From assembly GCA_900290255.1 (NCBI GenBank), contig OMOD01000164.1:1-54973 (forward strand): a DNA stretch of 54,973 nucleotides, read 5' to 3'. Each line of letters starts with the position of its first letter. The first letter of the stretch is position 1. Shown in pieces: positions 24,506 to 32,924 of this stretch. Origin of the DNA: Candidatus Sulfotelmatobacter kueseliae. GTDB taxonomy: Bacteria; Acidobacteriota; Terriglobia; Terriglobales; Acidobacteriaceae. Made by a program: the position numbers and the translations under genes. The notes under the pieces are model-generated. The model had not been told where the DNA came from. It made no database searches and saw only the letters and a program-made list of their open reading frames with translations.

Positions 24506-25734
24506 TCGCGTCAGAAATGAGCGCCCAGAGAGGTGTACTTCTCTGCCTTTTTGGCCAGTTTGTGCTGGTGGGGGTGATGCTTGCATCACCCCTTTTCTTA
24601 TTGGCGCAGAGCAATGGCAATGCCCCACCCGCCTCTTCCCCCAGCGAGGTCCACAAGTCCTGGTGGAGGGACATCACCGCTGACGGGTTTATGTCCCTGT
24701 CGTACACCTACAACACCAACGACCCCATTCCGCGGCTGAATCAATTCCGGGTCTTCGACTTCAACGATGACGATCCTCAACTCGACGTGGCCCAGTTGGT
24801 CATTCAGCACCCGGTCGCCGAGTCCGGCCAGTTCGGCTTTCGCCTGAACATGATTGCCGGCTCCGGCGTGCCTGAGATCACCGCCGCGTACGGAATGTTT
24901 CGTGATACGCACACCGGGATTGCGCATCACTTCGATATTCCCGAGCTCTACCTCAGCTACGTTGTGCCCGTTGGCAAGGGACTTCGCTTCGACCTGGGAA
25001 AGTTCGTCACCCCGTTCGGCTATGAAGTCATCGGCGGTTACGATGGATACAACGACAATTTCAGCCGCGGCTTCACCTTCGGCTACGGCATCCCTTTTAC
25101 CCATACCGGCGTAAAAGCCGGCTATTCCTTCACCAGCAGGATTTCCGGGGCCGCATTCCTCACCAATGGTTGCGACGCCGTGTCCCGGCTCAACGGAGGT
25201 GTCACCGCCATCGCCCAGATCACCGCGGTCACTTCCAGGACGACGAATGTCTCTTTTACTTTCCTTCACGGCCCCGAGAAGCCGCACAACGACCACGACC
25301 AGCGCAGCCTGTACGAACTGACTGGCTCGTGGAAGGTGCTTCCGCGTCTCAACTTCGGTTTTGACGGACTCTACGCCGACCAAGATCACGCTGCCAGCAA
25401 CGGCAGCGATGCCATCTGGAAAGGTCTTGCCGGCTATTCGAAATACAATTTCACCAAGGAATTTTCGCTGGCGTTTCGGGGCGAGGTCTTTGCCGATATC
25501 GGGGGCAGCCGCACCGGCACGTCCCAAACCCTGCGCGGATTCACGCTGACTCCGGAGTACGTTCTCCCCGCGCGTCTCTCCCGCCTCAAGTCTGAGCTCA
25601 GGCATTTCGACGGAAAATTTGTGACCCGCGGCGAATTTCGCAAGGACTTCTCCGACCAGAATACCTTTCGCCAAGGCACGGGTTTCACCAACCACCAGTT
25701 CACCACCGCAGTAAACCTGATTTACCTGTTCTGA
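24502..25734 (+). CDS. Outer-membrane beta-barrel porin (bbp2/OmpL-like)
   Basis: 410 aa. The signal sequence ends near LFLLAQS (about 36). The mature part has alternating hydrophobic strands, e.g. FRLNMIAGSGVPEIT, YLSYVVPVGKGLRFDLGKFVTPFGYEVI, YGIPFTHTGVKAGYSF, LSLAFRGEVFADIGG, and ends in a typical barrel strand with terminal Phe (TTAVNLIYLF). DLGKF.TPFG.E is a hallmark of the putative beta-barrel porin-2 family. Its 4-bp overlap with amtB implies that this pore supplies the ammonium transporter across the outer membrane (inference). A later in-frame ATG (codon 6) is an alternative start. Confidence 0.82.
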   Translation: MIASEMSAQRGVLLCLFGQFVLVGVMLASPLFLLAQSNGNAPPASSPSEVHKSWWRDITADGFMSLSYTYNTNDPIPRLNQFRVFDFNDDDPQLDVAQLVIQHPVAESGQFGFRLNMIAGSGVPEITAAYGMFRDTHTGIAHHFDIPELYLSYVVPVGKGLRFDLGKFVTPFGYEVIGGYDGYNDNFSRGFTFGYGIPFTHTGVKAGYSFTSRISGAAFLTNGCDAVSRLNGGVTAIAQITAVTSRTTNVSFTFLHGPEKPHNDHDQRSLYELTGSWKVLPRLNFGFDGLYADQDHAASNGSDAIWKGLAGYSKYNFTKEFSLAFRGEVFADIGGSRTGTSQTLRGFTLTPEYVLPARLSRLKSELRHFDGKFVTRGEFRKDFSDQNTFRQGTGFTNHQFTTAVNLIYLF

Positions 25735-25796
25735 ATGAATATCCTCCCGCGCGACAGTGTTGCACTTTGAGAGATTCGTATCAGGGCATTCCTTTA

Positions 25797-25893
25797 CAGG
25801 CTGCGGAAAAAGTCGCGAATGCGTGCGCCACTGTGGAAGAGCGGCGCTTCAGCGCCGCGTAAGCGGTTTGAAATCAAGCGGGCTTCAGCCCGG
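25797..25893. repeat. Repeat of the gaagagcggcgcttcagcgc family, long form
   Basis: ggctgcgg, tcgcgaatgc, then a palindrome cggcgcttcagcgccg, then gcgggcttcagcccg. Long-form sister copy at 32644-32735; shorter copies at 36838, 42811, 44041 and 45656. Confidence 0.88.
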
Positions 25894-25944
25894 TGGTCAT
25901 TCTCCGATCGTGGTCATTCTCCGATCGTGGTCATTCTCCGATCA
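25894..25944. repeat. Three 17-bp tandem repeats
   Basis: tggtcattctccgatcg three times (last base differs), directly after the palindromic element and 117 bp before the EtfD-like gene. Nothing else is evident in 25735-26061. Confidence 0.95.
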
Positions 25945-26061
25945 ACGACGGACTTTTCCCGCATCCTCCCGCGCCGTCTGCCCTGGCCGCTTCCGCCCGT
26001 CCTGTTAGACTGTGCAAGGCTTGCCTGAGCTTGCCGAAGGGTTGTCCGGAGACATGCTCCT

Positions 26062-27897
26062 ATGAACTGGACGGGACGCATCGTCCTGCTGCTCGCCATC
26101 GCCACCTCTGTATCGCTGTTCTGGCGGAAATTCGGCCGCGTGCTGCGCATCATCCGCGAGTCGAAACCGGACGCCGACTTTCAACTGCGTCCCATCGGCC
26201 CCCGCATCCGCAAAGTCCTCTGGGAAGTTGGCGCGCAGGGACTGGTTATCGCCCAGCGCCCGCTGCCCGGCCTGGCCCACGCCTTCGTGTTCTGGGGATT
26301 CTGCGTGTTCGCGCTGGTCACCCTGAATCATTTCGCCAGCGCATTCGGCCTTGGTTTTCTCTCGCGCAGCGGCTTCGGGCGTTTCTACTTCTGGTTCGCG
26401 GGCGCGTTCGCCGTGGCTGTGGCGGTTTCGATCGCCGGGTTAGCATTCCGTAGGTTCGTCATCCGCCCCAAGTGGCTGGAGCCGCTCTCGCCCGAATCCG
26501 GCCTGATCGCGTTCCTGATCTTCGCCCTGATGGTCACCTATCTGGCTGCCTTTTTCGTGCCGGAAGGCGGCGCCGCGGAATTGGCGCTGTGGTGGGCGCA
26601 CACGCTGGTCCTGCTGGCGTTTCTGCCGCTGATTCCCAAGACCAAGCACATGCATCTGGTGCTCAGCCCGCTCACCATATTTCTGGAGCGCGATGGATTC
26701 AGCCGCATCCCGCCGCTGGTCGGCGACGAGGATTTCGGCCTCGACACGGGCAAGGACCTCACCCGCATCGCCAGCCTGCAAGCCTATAGCTGCGTTGAAT
26801 GCGGCCGCTGCACCGAGCATTGTCCCGCCAACAACACGGGCAAGGTTTTGAATCCCAAAGAAATCATTCTCGGCACGCGGCATTACTTGAATGAGTTCGG
26901 CCCCAAGAGCGGCGAGTTGCTGCTCGGCAAGCACCTGTCCATGGAAGCGGCTTTCCAGTGCACCACCTGCGGCGCGTGCGAATACCAGTGTCCGGTCGGC
27001 ATTCAGCATTTGCCGATCATCGTGGGCCTGCGCCGCGGCGCGGTGAACACCGGCAAGTGGGACAACCCTCACGGCAGCGAATTGTTTGTGACCCTGGAAC
27101 GCCACGGCAACGCCCTGGGATTTGCGCCCTCCGAGCGCCAGAAATTCATCGAGAAAAACAATCTGCCGTATTTCGACGGCACGCAGGAATACTGCCTGTG
27201 GATGGGCTGTCTCGGCTCCTACGATCCCAACGGCCGCAAGATTGTGCTGGCGCTGGCCGAGGTGCTGCGTTATCTCGGAATCACCTTCGGCGTCCTGAAG
27301 CAGGAGAAATGCTCGGGTGATCCGGTGCGGCGCCTGGGCAATGACTACCTTTTCGGCGAACTGGCGCAGCAGAATCTGGAGCAGATCAACGAAAGCAAAG
27401 CCACCAAGCTCGTATCCATTTGCCCGCACTGCGTGCGCACCATCGGCACCGACTGGAAGGAACACGGCGCCAACGTCGCCATCGAGCACCACACCGAGTT
27501 GCTGGCGCGTTACCGCGACCAGTTGCCGGCGGGCGGCGACGGGCAGAGCGTCGTCTTTCATGACGCCTGCTACCTCGGACGCTATCGCGGAATCTACGAT
27601 CAGCCTCGCGACGTGATCTCGCGTTTCGGCAAAGTCGTCGACCCGCCCCGCGCGCGCGAACGCGGCTTCTGCTGCGGCGGAGGCGGCGGCTTGATGTTCC
27701 TGGGCGAAGAAACCGGCAAGCGCGTCAATCTGGAGCGGGCGCAGGAACTCGCCGGCACGGGAGCGAAGGTGGTCGCGGCAGCGTGTCCGTTCTGCAACTC
27801 CATGCTGCGCGACGGCCTGGCCGCGAACTCGGCGACGCCTCCCGAGTTGCTCGACGTGGTGCAGATCGCCGCCGCCGCGATTCAAAAACAAACATAG
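26062..27897 (+). CDS. Membrane FeS oxidoreductase, EtfD-like (ETF:quinone oxidoreductase type)
   Basis: 611 aa. The N-terminal half holds about five membrane helices (roughly 5-20, 70-95, 112-135, 150-172, 182-200), with conserved histidines (GLAHAFVFWGF, TLNHFAS, WWAHTLVLLAF, TKHMHL) suited to bind haem b. Next comes a bacterial dicluster ferredoxin domain with CVECGRCTEHCP and CTTCGACEYQCP, then two CCG domains: the first with CLWMGCLGS and CPHC, the second with DACYLGRYRGIYDQPR, FCCGGGGGLMF and ACPFC. This is the architecture of the heterodisulfide-reductase-DE-like family and of EtfD, which passes electrons from ETF to menaquinone in mycobacteria. The adjacent convergent etfA and etfB strongly support that role. 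Confidence 0.88.
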   Translation: MNWTGRIVLLLAIATSVSLFWRKFGRVLRIIRESKPDADFQLRPIGPRIRKVLWEVGAQGLVIAQRPLPGLAHAFVFWGFCVFALVTLNHFASAFGLGFLSRSGFGRFYFWFAGAFAVAVAVSIAGLAFRRFVIRPKWLEPLSPESGLIAFLIFALMVTYLAAFFVPEGGAAELALWWAHTLVLLAFLPLIPKTKHMHLVLSPLTIFLERDGFSRIPPLVGDEDFGLDTGKDLTRIASLQAYSCVECGRCTEHCPANNTGKVLNPKEIILGTRHYLNEFGPKSGELLLGKHLSMEAAFQCTTCGACEYQCPVGIQHLPIIVGLRRGAVNTGKWDNPHGSELFVTLERHGNALGFAPSERQKFIEKNNLPYFDGTQEYCLWMGCLGSYDPNGRKIVLALAEVLRYLGITFGVLKQEKCSGDPVRRLGNDYLFGELAQQNLEQINESKATKLVSICPHCVRTIGTDWKEHGANVAIEHHTELLARYRDQLPAGGDGQSVVFHDACYLGRYRGIYDQPRDVISRFGKVVDPPRARERGFCCGGGGGLMFLGEETGKRVNLERAQELAGTGAKVVAAACPFCNSMLRDGLAANSATPPELLDVVQIAAAAIQKQT

Positions 27898-27970
27898 CCA
27901 CAGATTCGCGCGGATCGTCACGGATAAACCCAGTCTGCTCTTCGATCCGTGCAAATCCGTGGCGAAGAAT
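27898..27970. repeat. Inverted decamer repeat between etfD-like gene and etfA
   Basis: Left arm ccacagattcgcgcggatcg, right arm atccgtgcaaatccgtgg, filling the gap between two convergent genes; it may act as a transcriptional barrier hairpin. Confidence 0.75.
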
Positions 27971-28960
27971 CTAGCTTTTCGCCTTCTTCACTTCCTCGAT
28001 CAGCGGCGGGATGATGTCGAACAGATTCCCCACCACGGCATAATCGGCGATTTCGAAAATCGGCGCCTCTGAATCTTTATTCACCGCGATGATCGCCTTC
28101 GAGCCTTTCATCCCCACAATATGCTGAATCGCGCCCGAGATTCCCAGCGCCAGATACAGCTTGGGCGCAACCGTCTGTCCCGACGAGCCCACCTGCCGGT
28201 CCATAGGCAGCCAGCCCGAATCGCAGATTGGACGCGACGCCGCGATCTCCCCGCCCAGCGCGTCGGCCAGCTGCTTGGCCAGTTCAATGTTTTTCTGCTC
28301 TTTGATGCCGCGGCCCACCGAAACAATAACTGCCGCTTGCGTAAGATCCACCGCCTGCTTGGCCTCTTTAAAGGCAGGCTGCGGCCGGTTGCGGACGACG
28401 CCGTCGGCAATTTCGACGTTCACGGTCTCAACCGGCGCGGGGCTCGCTGCGTCTTCCGCCTGGTCGCCGCGAAAGGCACCGTTCTGAAACGTCGCGAACC
28501 ACGGAGCATCTCCGGTGAAGCTCACGTCGGCCGACAACTTGCCCTGGAACATCTGCCGCGTGAACAGCAGCTTTCCGCCTTCATGCTTGAAACCAATGCA
28601 GTCGCTGATTGCTGTCCGCCCCATCGCCGTAACCAGCTTCGGGACAAAGTCGCGCACCTGGTACGTATGCGGCATCAGCACGAGCTTCGGCTGCTTCGCC
28701 GTGAGGAACTGCTTCAGCGCATCCGCGAAGGCGTCGGGCGTGTAGGGCTCGAGTTTCGGCGACTCGATCGCATAAACCTTCGCGACTTTCTTCGCCGCAA
28801 CTTCCGCCGCAATGGATGCGATTCCGCTGCCGACGACCGCCGCTTCGAGCGTCCAGCCGGTGGCCGCGGCAATGGCCTGGCCCGCGGTAATGGTTTCCCA
28901 CGACACGCGATTCAGCTTGCCTTCGCGTTGTTCGACGGCAACTAAAATCGTATCGGACAT
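27971..28960 (-). CDS. etfA: Electron transfer flavoprotein subunit alpha
   Basis: 329 aa. N-terminal alpha/beta domain (about 1-190), then the FAD domain with SRPICDSGWLPMDRQVGSSGQTVAPKLYLALGISGAIQH and the conserved end IIAVNKDSEAPIFEIADYAVVGNLFDIIPPL. The SG(Q)T..P.LY...GISGA.QH...M..S..I.A.N.D motif binds FAD. It forms a heterodimer with EtfB and shuttles electrons from acyl-CoA or other flavin dehydrogenases. It lies downstream of etfB, separated by 165 bp of repeats (28966-29122), and converges on the EtfD-like gene. Confidence 0.95.
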   Translation of the reverse strand: MSDTILVAVEQREGKLNRVSWETITAGQAIAAATGWTLEAAVVGSGIASIAAEVAAKKVAKVYAIESPKLEPYTPDAFADALKQFLTAKQPKLVLMPHTYQVRDFVPKLVTAMGRTAISDCIGFKHEGGKLLFTRQMFQGKLSADVSFTGDAPWFATFQNGAFRGDQAEDAASPAPVETVNVEIADGVVRNRPQPAFKEAKQAVDLTQAAVIVSVGRGIKEQKNIELAKQLADALGGEIAASRPICDSGWLPMDRQVGSSGQTVAPKLYLALGISGAIQHIVGMKGSKAIIAVNKDSEAPIFEIADYAVVGNLFDIIPPLIEEVKKAKS

Positions 28961-28965
28961 AAAAT

Positions 28966-28992
28966 CAGCTACTAGCTCCTAGCTTCTAGCTA
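28966..28992. repeat. Heptamer array upstream of etfA
   Basis: agctact, agctcct, agcttct, agcta, starting about 5 bp before the etfA start codon and displacing the usual ribosome-binding site. Confidence 0.75.
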
Positions 28993-29044
28993 AATCTCTT
29001 GTCATTCCGAGCGTGCGAAGCTTTTGCCTTCGTTGGCAAGCCTC

Positions 29045-29122
29045 ATGTGGGGACAGCCGCCCTCGGCTGTCCTGCCGAGCTTCGCTCGGCCGGGCGGACG
29101 AGGGCGTCCGCCCCTACACGAG
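29045..29122. repeat. Composite palindromic repeats between etfB and etfA
   Basis: gtggggacagccgccctcgg with ggctgtcc (29046-29072), gccgagcttcgctcggc (29074-29090) and cgggcggacgagggcgtccg (29090-29110) are three different palindromes placed end to end, showing that elements insert next to or into one another. Confidence 0.88.
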
Positions 29123-29125
29123 CAT

Positions 29126-29896
29126 CTAAAGCAGGTGCAACTCGTTCCGCAGCTTGTCCACCAGCTTCCTGGCGATTTCCGCCGGCGTTCCCTCGATGTG
29201 TTCCGTCTTCTTCGTTTTCTCGGGAACGTACAGGCGCTCGATCTTCTGCAGATTCTCTCCCATTGCCGCCTGCACTTCGGCCAGCGGCACCTTGCGCATC
29301 GGCTTGTTCTTCGCCTGCTTGATGCCGATCAGCGTGGCATAGCGCAGCTTGTTGATGCCCGACTGGATCGTCAGCACCGCCGGCAACGGCATGTCAACGT
29401 ACTGAAAGTATCCCGCTTCGAGTTCGCGCTTCACCCGAATTCCGCTGTCGGTCTTTTCGATCTGCATGATGATGGTCGCGTGCGGCCAGCCCAGCAGTTC
29501 GGCCAGGATCACCCCGGTCTGGGCGTAGCCGTAGTCGTCCGATTGCAGGCCGGTGAAGATCAGATCGAATTTCTCGTCTTTGATGGCGGCCGCCAGCGCT
29601 TTGGCTGTATGGAACGCATCGAGCCCAACGAACTTGTCGTCTTCGAGATGGATGGCTCGATCCGCGCCCTTGGCCAGCGCCTCGCGCAGCACCTGCTGGG
29701 CACGCGCCGGGCCGCTGGTGACGACGACCACTTCCCCGGCATGCTTTTCCTTCTGGCGCAGCGCCTCTTCGAGCGCGTAGGCGTCCGGCTCGTTGACTTC
29801 GTAGGAAACGTCTTCGCGGATCCAGGTGCCCGCTTCATTGAGCTTGAGCGGCGTGTCTTTCTGCGGCACCTGTTTCATGCACACCAGGATTTTCAA
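29126..29896 (-). CDS. etfB: Electron transfer flavoprotein subunit beta
   Basis: 256 aa. Begins MKILVCMKQVPQKDTPLKLN, the EtfB start. The nucleotide region includes NEPDAYALEEALRQKEKH and FDLIFTGLQSDDYGYAQTGVILAELLGWPHA, followed by VKRELEAGYFQYVDMPLPAVLTIQSGINKLRYATL, where the E.G and P.V.T.Q...N..RY pattern is the family signature around the recognition loop. It binds AMP structurally and pairs with EtfA. Upstream is a 489-bp gap with repeats. Separation from etfA by 229 bp of repeat-laden DNA is unusual, since the two are normally nearly adjacent. Confidence 0.95.
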   Translation of the reverse strand: MKILVCMKQVPQKDTPLKLNEAGTWIREDVSYEVNEPDAYALEEALRQKEKHAGEVVVVTSGPARAQQVLREALAKGADRAIHLEDDKFVGLDAFHTAKALAAAIKDEKFDLIFTGLQSDDYGYAQTGVILAELLGWPHATIIMQIEKTDSGIRVKRELEAGYFQYVDMPLPAVLTIQSGINKLRYATLIGIKQAKNKPMRKVPLAEVQAAMGENLQKIERLYVPEKTKKTEHIEGTPAEIARKLVDKLRNELHLL

Positions 29897-30122
29897 AAGA
29901 ATCTCCCCAAGCCGTGGCCTCGATCAGCCGCGGCAAAACTTGTCAGTATAAACGAGCGGCGCGCGCGAGGGAAAACGAAGCCGACCGCCGGTAGTGCCTC
30001 GGTTTGCAGGAACAACCATGTGGGGACAGCCGCCTCAGCTTGCCCTGAGCGAAGTCGAAGGGGCTGTCCGCTCGAGCAAGCTCGACGGCGCAGTCTGCCT
30101 GAGCCACTCGATCGCCCGGCAG
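29897..30122. repeat. Repeat-bearing spacer upstream of etfB
   Basis: A diverged gtggggacagccg element at about 30018-30072 with a nested tgccctgagcgaagtcgaag segment between its arms. The etfB promoter should lie in this gap; I did not find a convincing one. Confidence 0.65.
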
Positions 30123-30268
30123 TGCTGCAGCTTGAATTTCTCGGACGACTTCTTTGCGCCCTTTGCGAATCCTCCGCGTGCTTTGCGGTTTAGAATCTTC
30201 GACCGCAAAGCTCGCGAAGAAAAGCCGCGAAGTCCGCAAAGCAGGGGGCGGTCGAGATTCTGAAACTA
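30123..30268. repeat. Long (about 147 bp) repeat, copy 2
   Basis: Sister of 19430-19576, same orientation, with a handful of substitutions and small indels. It sits between the divergent etfB and corrinoid-protein genes. Confidence 0.85.
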
Positions 30269-30326
30269 TCCCTCGACCGATTCGCCCGCACGCCCGAAAA
30301 ATCCGCCGAGTAACGCACCCGCCTCG

Positions 30327-30342
30327 TGTGATCCCAGTCACA
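30327..30342. promoter_or_regulatory. Perfect CRP-consensus palindrome before the corrinoid gene
   Basis: TGTGATCCCAGTCACA matches TGTGA-N6-TCACA at all ten positions, 44 bp upstream of the corrinoid-protein start. A CRP/FNR-family regulator is the natural candidate; the binding protein in this organism is unknown. Confidence 0.5.
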
Positions 30343-30385
30343 GACGCCGGACAGCCTTCCGCGGCAGCATGGCGCAGGTACTTTT

Positions 30386-31048
30386 ATGCCAGATAACAAC
30401 TATTCCGCAATGCGGCAGAGCATTGTTGACGGCGCTGCCGACACCGCTTCCAGTCTCGCTCAGCAAGCCGTCGCTTCCGGCGTCGCTCCACTGGACGCCA
30501 TTAACAACGGTTATGTTCCCGGCATGCAGGATGTCGGAGAACAATTCGCCAAGGGCCAGATGTTTTTGCCCGACATGATGGCCTCGGCCGAAGCCATGCG
30601 CGCCGCCATGGCCGTGCTCGATCCGGAACTCAAGAAGATGGGCGCCGAGCGGCCTCCGGAGGGCGTGATCGTGCTGGGCACAACCAAGGGCGACATCCAT
30701 GAGATCGGCAAGACTCTCGTGGGAACGCTGCTGGCCGCGCACGGCTTCCGCGTCCATGATCTAGGCGTCGACGTTCCCGGCGAGAAATTTGCCGCCAAGG
30801 CGCGTGAACTCCATGCCGACATCGTCGGCGTCTCAGCCCTGCTCACGACCACCATGCGCAATCAGCGCGGCGTGGTCGAGGCGATGGAAAAAGCAGGCCT
30901 GCGCTCGCAGGTCAAGATCGTGGTGGGCGGAGCGCCGGTGACGCGCAGTTGGGCCGATGAAATCGGTGCCGACGGCTACGCCAAAGACGCCATGAGCGCA
31001 GTCGACCTGGCCCGCGAACTGATGGGGCGAAAACTGCAGAAGGCATAG
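30386..31048 (+). CDS. Corrinoid (B12-binding) methyl-carrier protein, MtbC/MttC-like
   Basis: 220 aa with the two-domain layout of methyltransferase corrinoid proteins: a four-helix cap domain at about 5-88 (GVAPLDAINNGYVPGMQDVGEQFAKGQMFLPDMMASAEAM) and a Rossmann B12-binding domain from about 92. The cobalt-ligating motif D-x-H-x-x-G is present as GDIHEIGK (Asp103, His105, Gly108), followed by DLGVDVPGEKF and VGVSALLTTTM and the GG of VVGGAPVT. It carries methyl groups between a substrate:corrinoid methyltransferase and a corrinoid:acceptor methyltransferase. The MttB-like gene starts 19 bp downstream, so the pair is an operon. A reductive activase and an acceptor methyltransferase are not in this window. 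Confidence 0.92.
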   Translation: MPDNNYSAMRQSIVDGAADTASSLAQQAVASGVAPLDAINNGYVPGMQDVGEQFAKGQMFLPDMMASAEAMRAAMAVLDPELKKMGAERPPEGVIVLGTTKGDIHEIGKTLVGTLLAAHGFRVHDLGVDVPGEKFAAKARELHADIVGVSALLTTTMRNQRGVVEAMEKAGLRSQVKIVVGGAPVTRSWADEIGADGYAKDAMSAVDLARELMGRKLQKA

Positions 31049-31067
31049 AACCGGGCACGGAGCCAGT

Positions 31068-32534
31068 ATGAGACCGAAATTCGAACTGCTCGACAAGCCG
31101 ATGCTCGAACGCATTCTGGAAGAGGCCTTCGAACTCATCGAGGATCCCGGCGTGCGCGTGGCGCCGTATGTGATCGATCTGTTGCGCGGCGCGGGCATTA
31201 CCGTGAAAGACGGCGTGGCCCACATCCCCGAGCCCCTGGCTCGCCGTTTGCTCGATCTGGCGCCGCACGGATTCTGCCTCTACGACCGCAGCGGAAAACC
31301 GGCCGTGCGCTACGGTGGCGATGATGTGCATTTCGATCCCGGTTCCTCATGCCTGAACATTTTGGATCCCCAGACGCAGCAGGCGCGTCCGGCCATGGCT
31401 GCCGATCTGGTGCGGATGGTGCAGGTCGCTGAAATGCTGCCGCAGTACGCCGCGCAGTCCACCGCCATGGTCTGTAATGATGTTCCTCAGGACATTGGCG
31501 ACTGGTACCGCCTGCTGCTGGTGTTGTGGTATTCGCAAAAGCCCGTCGTCACCGGCGCTTTCTCGGCCACGAGCCTGCACACGCTCCTGGAGTTGCTCGC
31601 CATCGAAAGCGGGGGCGCGGAGGCTCTTCGCCTGCACCCGCGCGCGGTGTTCGACGTGTGCCCGTCGCCGCCGCTGAACTGGTCAGACTTCGCTTCGCAG
31701 AATCTGGTGGATCTGGCGCGGGCGGGAGTGCCGGCCGAAATCGTCAGCATGCCGCTGGCGGGCGCGACCGCTCCGGTCACGCTGGCCGGATCGGTGGTGC
31801 AGCACGCCGCCGAATGCATCAGCGGTATCGTGATTCATCAACTCGCGCAGCCCGGTGCACCCATCGTCTGGGGAGGCGCGCCTGCCATCTTCGATATGCG
31901 CACCGGCAAGACTCCCATGGGCGCCATCGAAACGGTAATGCTCGATTTGGCCGGCACACAGGTGGGAAAACATCTTGGCCTGCCCACCCACGCCTATCTC
32001 GTCGCCGGCGACGGACGCCGGATCGACGCACAGGTCGAAATGGAGAGCGGCATATCCGCCGTGCTGGGCGCGCTCGCCGGCATCAACATGATTTCCGGCG
32101 CCGGCATGCTCGATTTTCTGGCTTGTCACAGCATCGAGAAGCTGGTCATCGATGCCGAGGCCATCGCCTCGGCGCAGCGCTTGCTCGAGGGCATCCAGCC
32201 GCGCAGCGAATCGCTGGCCATCGCCATGTTTGCCCAGACCGGGCTGCGCGGCGACTTTCTCCGGCTGAAAGAAACCCGCACCCTTTTCCGCAAGGAACAG
32301 CACTTCCCTTCTGCCGTGGTTGATCGCGGCTTGGCCGGTACGAATGGCGCGCCTGACGTTCTGGAACGTGCCCGGCAGCGGGCCGATGAATTAGTCTCCT
32401 CTTACGAACGCCACGCCCTGCCCGCTGATCGTGAACACGAAATGATCACCTTCGCGCAACGGGAAGGAAAGAAAGCCGGACTCAAAGGACTGCCCGGAAT
32501 CCGCGCCCTGGAGTACGCCGGGGACCGGGCCTGA
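31068..32534 (+). CDS. MttB-superfamily methyltransferase, non-pyrrolysine
   Basis: 488 aa, full length for the trimethylamine methyltransferase superfamily. It begins with the helical LLDKPMLERILEEAFELIEDPGVRV. It continues with VHFDPGSSCLNILDPQT, NDVPQDIGDWYRLLLVL, KPVVTGAFSA, IVSMPLAGATAPVTLAGSVV, WGGAPAIFDMRTG and the barrel end ISAVLGALAGINMISGAGML. The frame contains no internal amber codon, so it is a non-Pyl member, like glycine-betaine (MtgB), proline-betaine or carnitine demethylases, not a true trimethylamine MttB. It would move a methyl group from a quaternary amine to the corrinoid protein encoded just upstream. Substrate is unassigned; betaine-type compounds are the best guess. 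Confidence 0.88.
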   Translation: MRPKFELLDKPMLERILEEAFELIEDPGVRVAPYVIDLLRGAGITVKDGVAHIPEPLARRLLDLAPHGFCLYDRSGKPAVRYGGDDVHFDPGSSCLNILDPQTQQARPAMAADLVRMVQVAEMLPQYAAQSTAMVCNDVPQDIGDWYRLLLVLWYSQKPVVTGAFSATSLHTLLELLAIESGGAEALRLHPRAVFDVCPSPPLNWSDFASQNLVDLARAGVPAEIVSMPLAGATAPVTLAGSVVQHAAECISGIVIHQLAQPGAPIVWGGAPAIFDMRTGKTPMGAIETVMLDLAGTQVGKHLGLPTHAYLVAGDGRRIDAQVEMESGISAVLGALAGINMISGAGMLDFLACHSIEKLVIDAEAIASAQRLLEGIQPRSESLAIAMFAQTGLRGDFLRLKETRTLFRKEQHFPSAVVDRGLAGTNGAPDVLERARQRADELVSSYERHALPADREHEMITFAQREGKKAGLKGLPGIRALEYAGDRA

Positions 32535-32924
32535 CCTGGCCTTGCTTCACTATATTGGTTTGGGAGGAATTCGGGCTCTAGCGAGGAATTCGGGCTCTAG
32601 CAGGGCGCTGGGAAACTCGACCCGCCGCCCTGTTTTGAAAGGGCACGGCTTCACCGGCTGCGGCAGAAATCGCGAATGCCTGCGCCGCTGTGGAAGAGCG
32701 GCCCTTCAGGGCCGCGTAGCCGCCTGCTCCAAAGACAGGGCTTTGGTGTGTGCGTGAAAACTCGAATTTGGGTGAGACGGCGGAGTAAGCTCTGCCGAAT
32801 CCTAGCCCCGCAGGGGCGGGATGGGATAGCCCGGCACGGGAGTGCCGGGTAGGAGTGGGACAACGGAGCGAGTCCCGGAGGGACGGCACCAGTTCCCACG
32901 CACACGCTTTAGCCCCTGTGGCCT
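32535..32924. repeat. Repeat-filled 390-bp gap after the methyltransferase gene
   Basis: Contains a 19-bp direct duplication (gaggaattcgggctctagc at 32564-32582 and 32583-32601), the long-form gaagagcggc palindromic element (32644-32735), and palindromic stretches agccccgcaggggcg and cccggcacgggagtgccggg (about 32803-32850). No gene is seen. Confidence 0.8.

Noticed and set aside
23264..24628. 454-aa frame opposite amtB
   Set aside because: Shadow of amtB; rich in His/Gln/Arg without domain features.
26440..27954. 504-aa frame opposite the EtfD-like gene
   Set aside because: Shadow; the sense strand has all FeS motifs.
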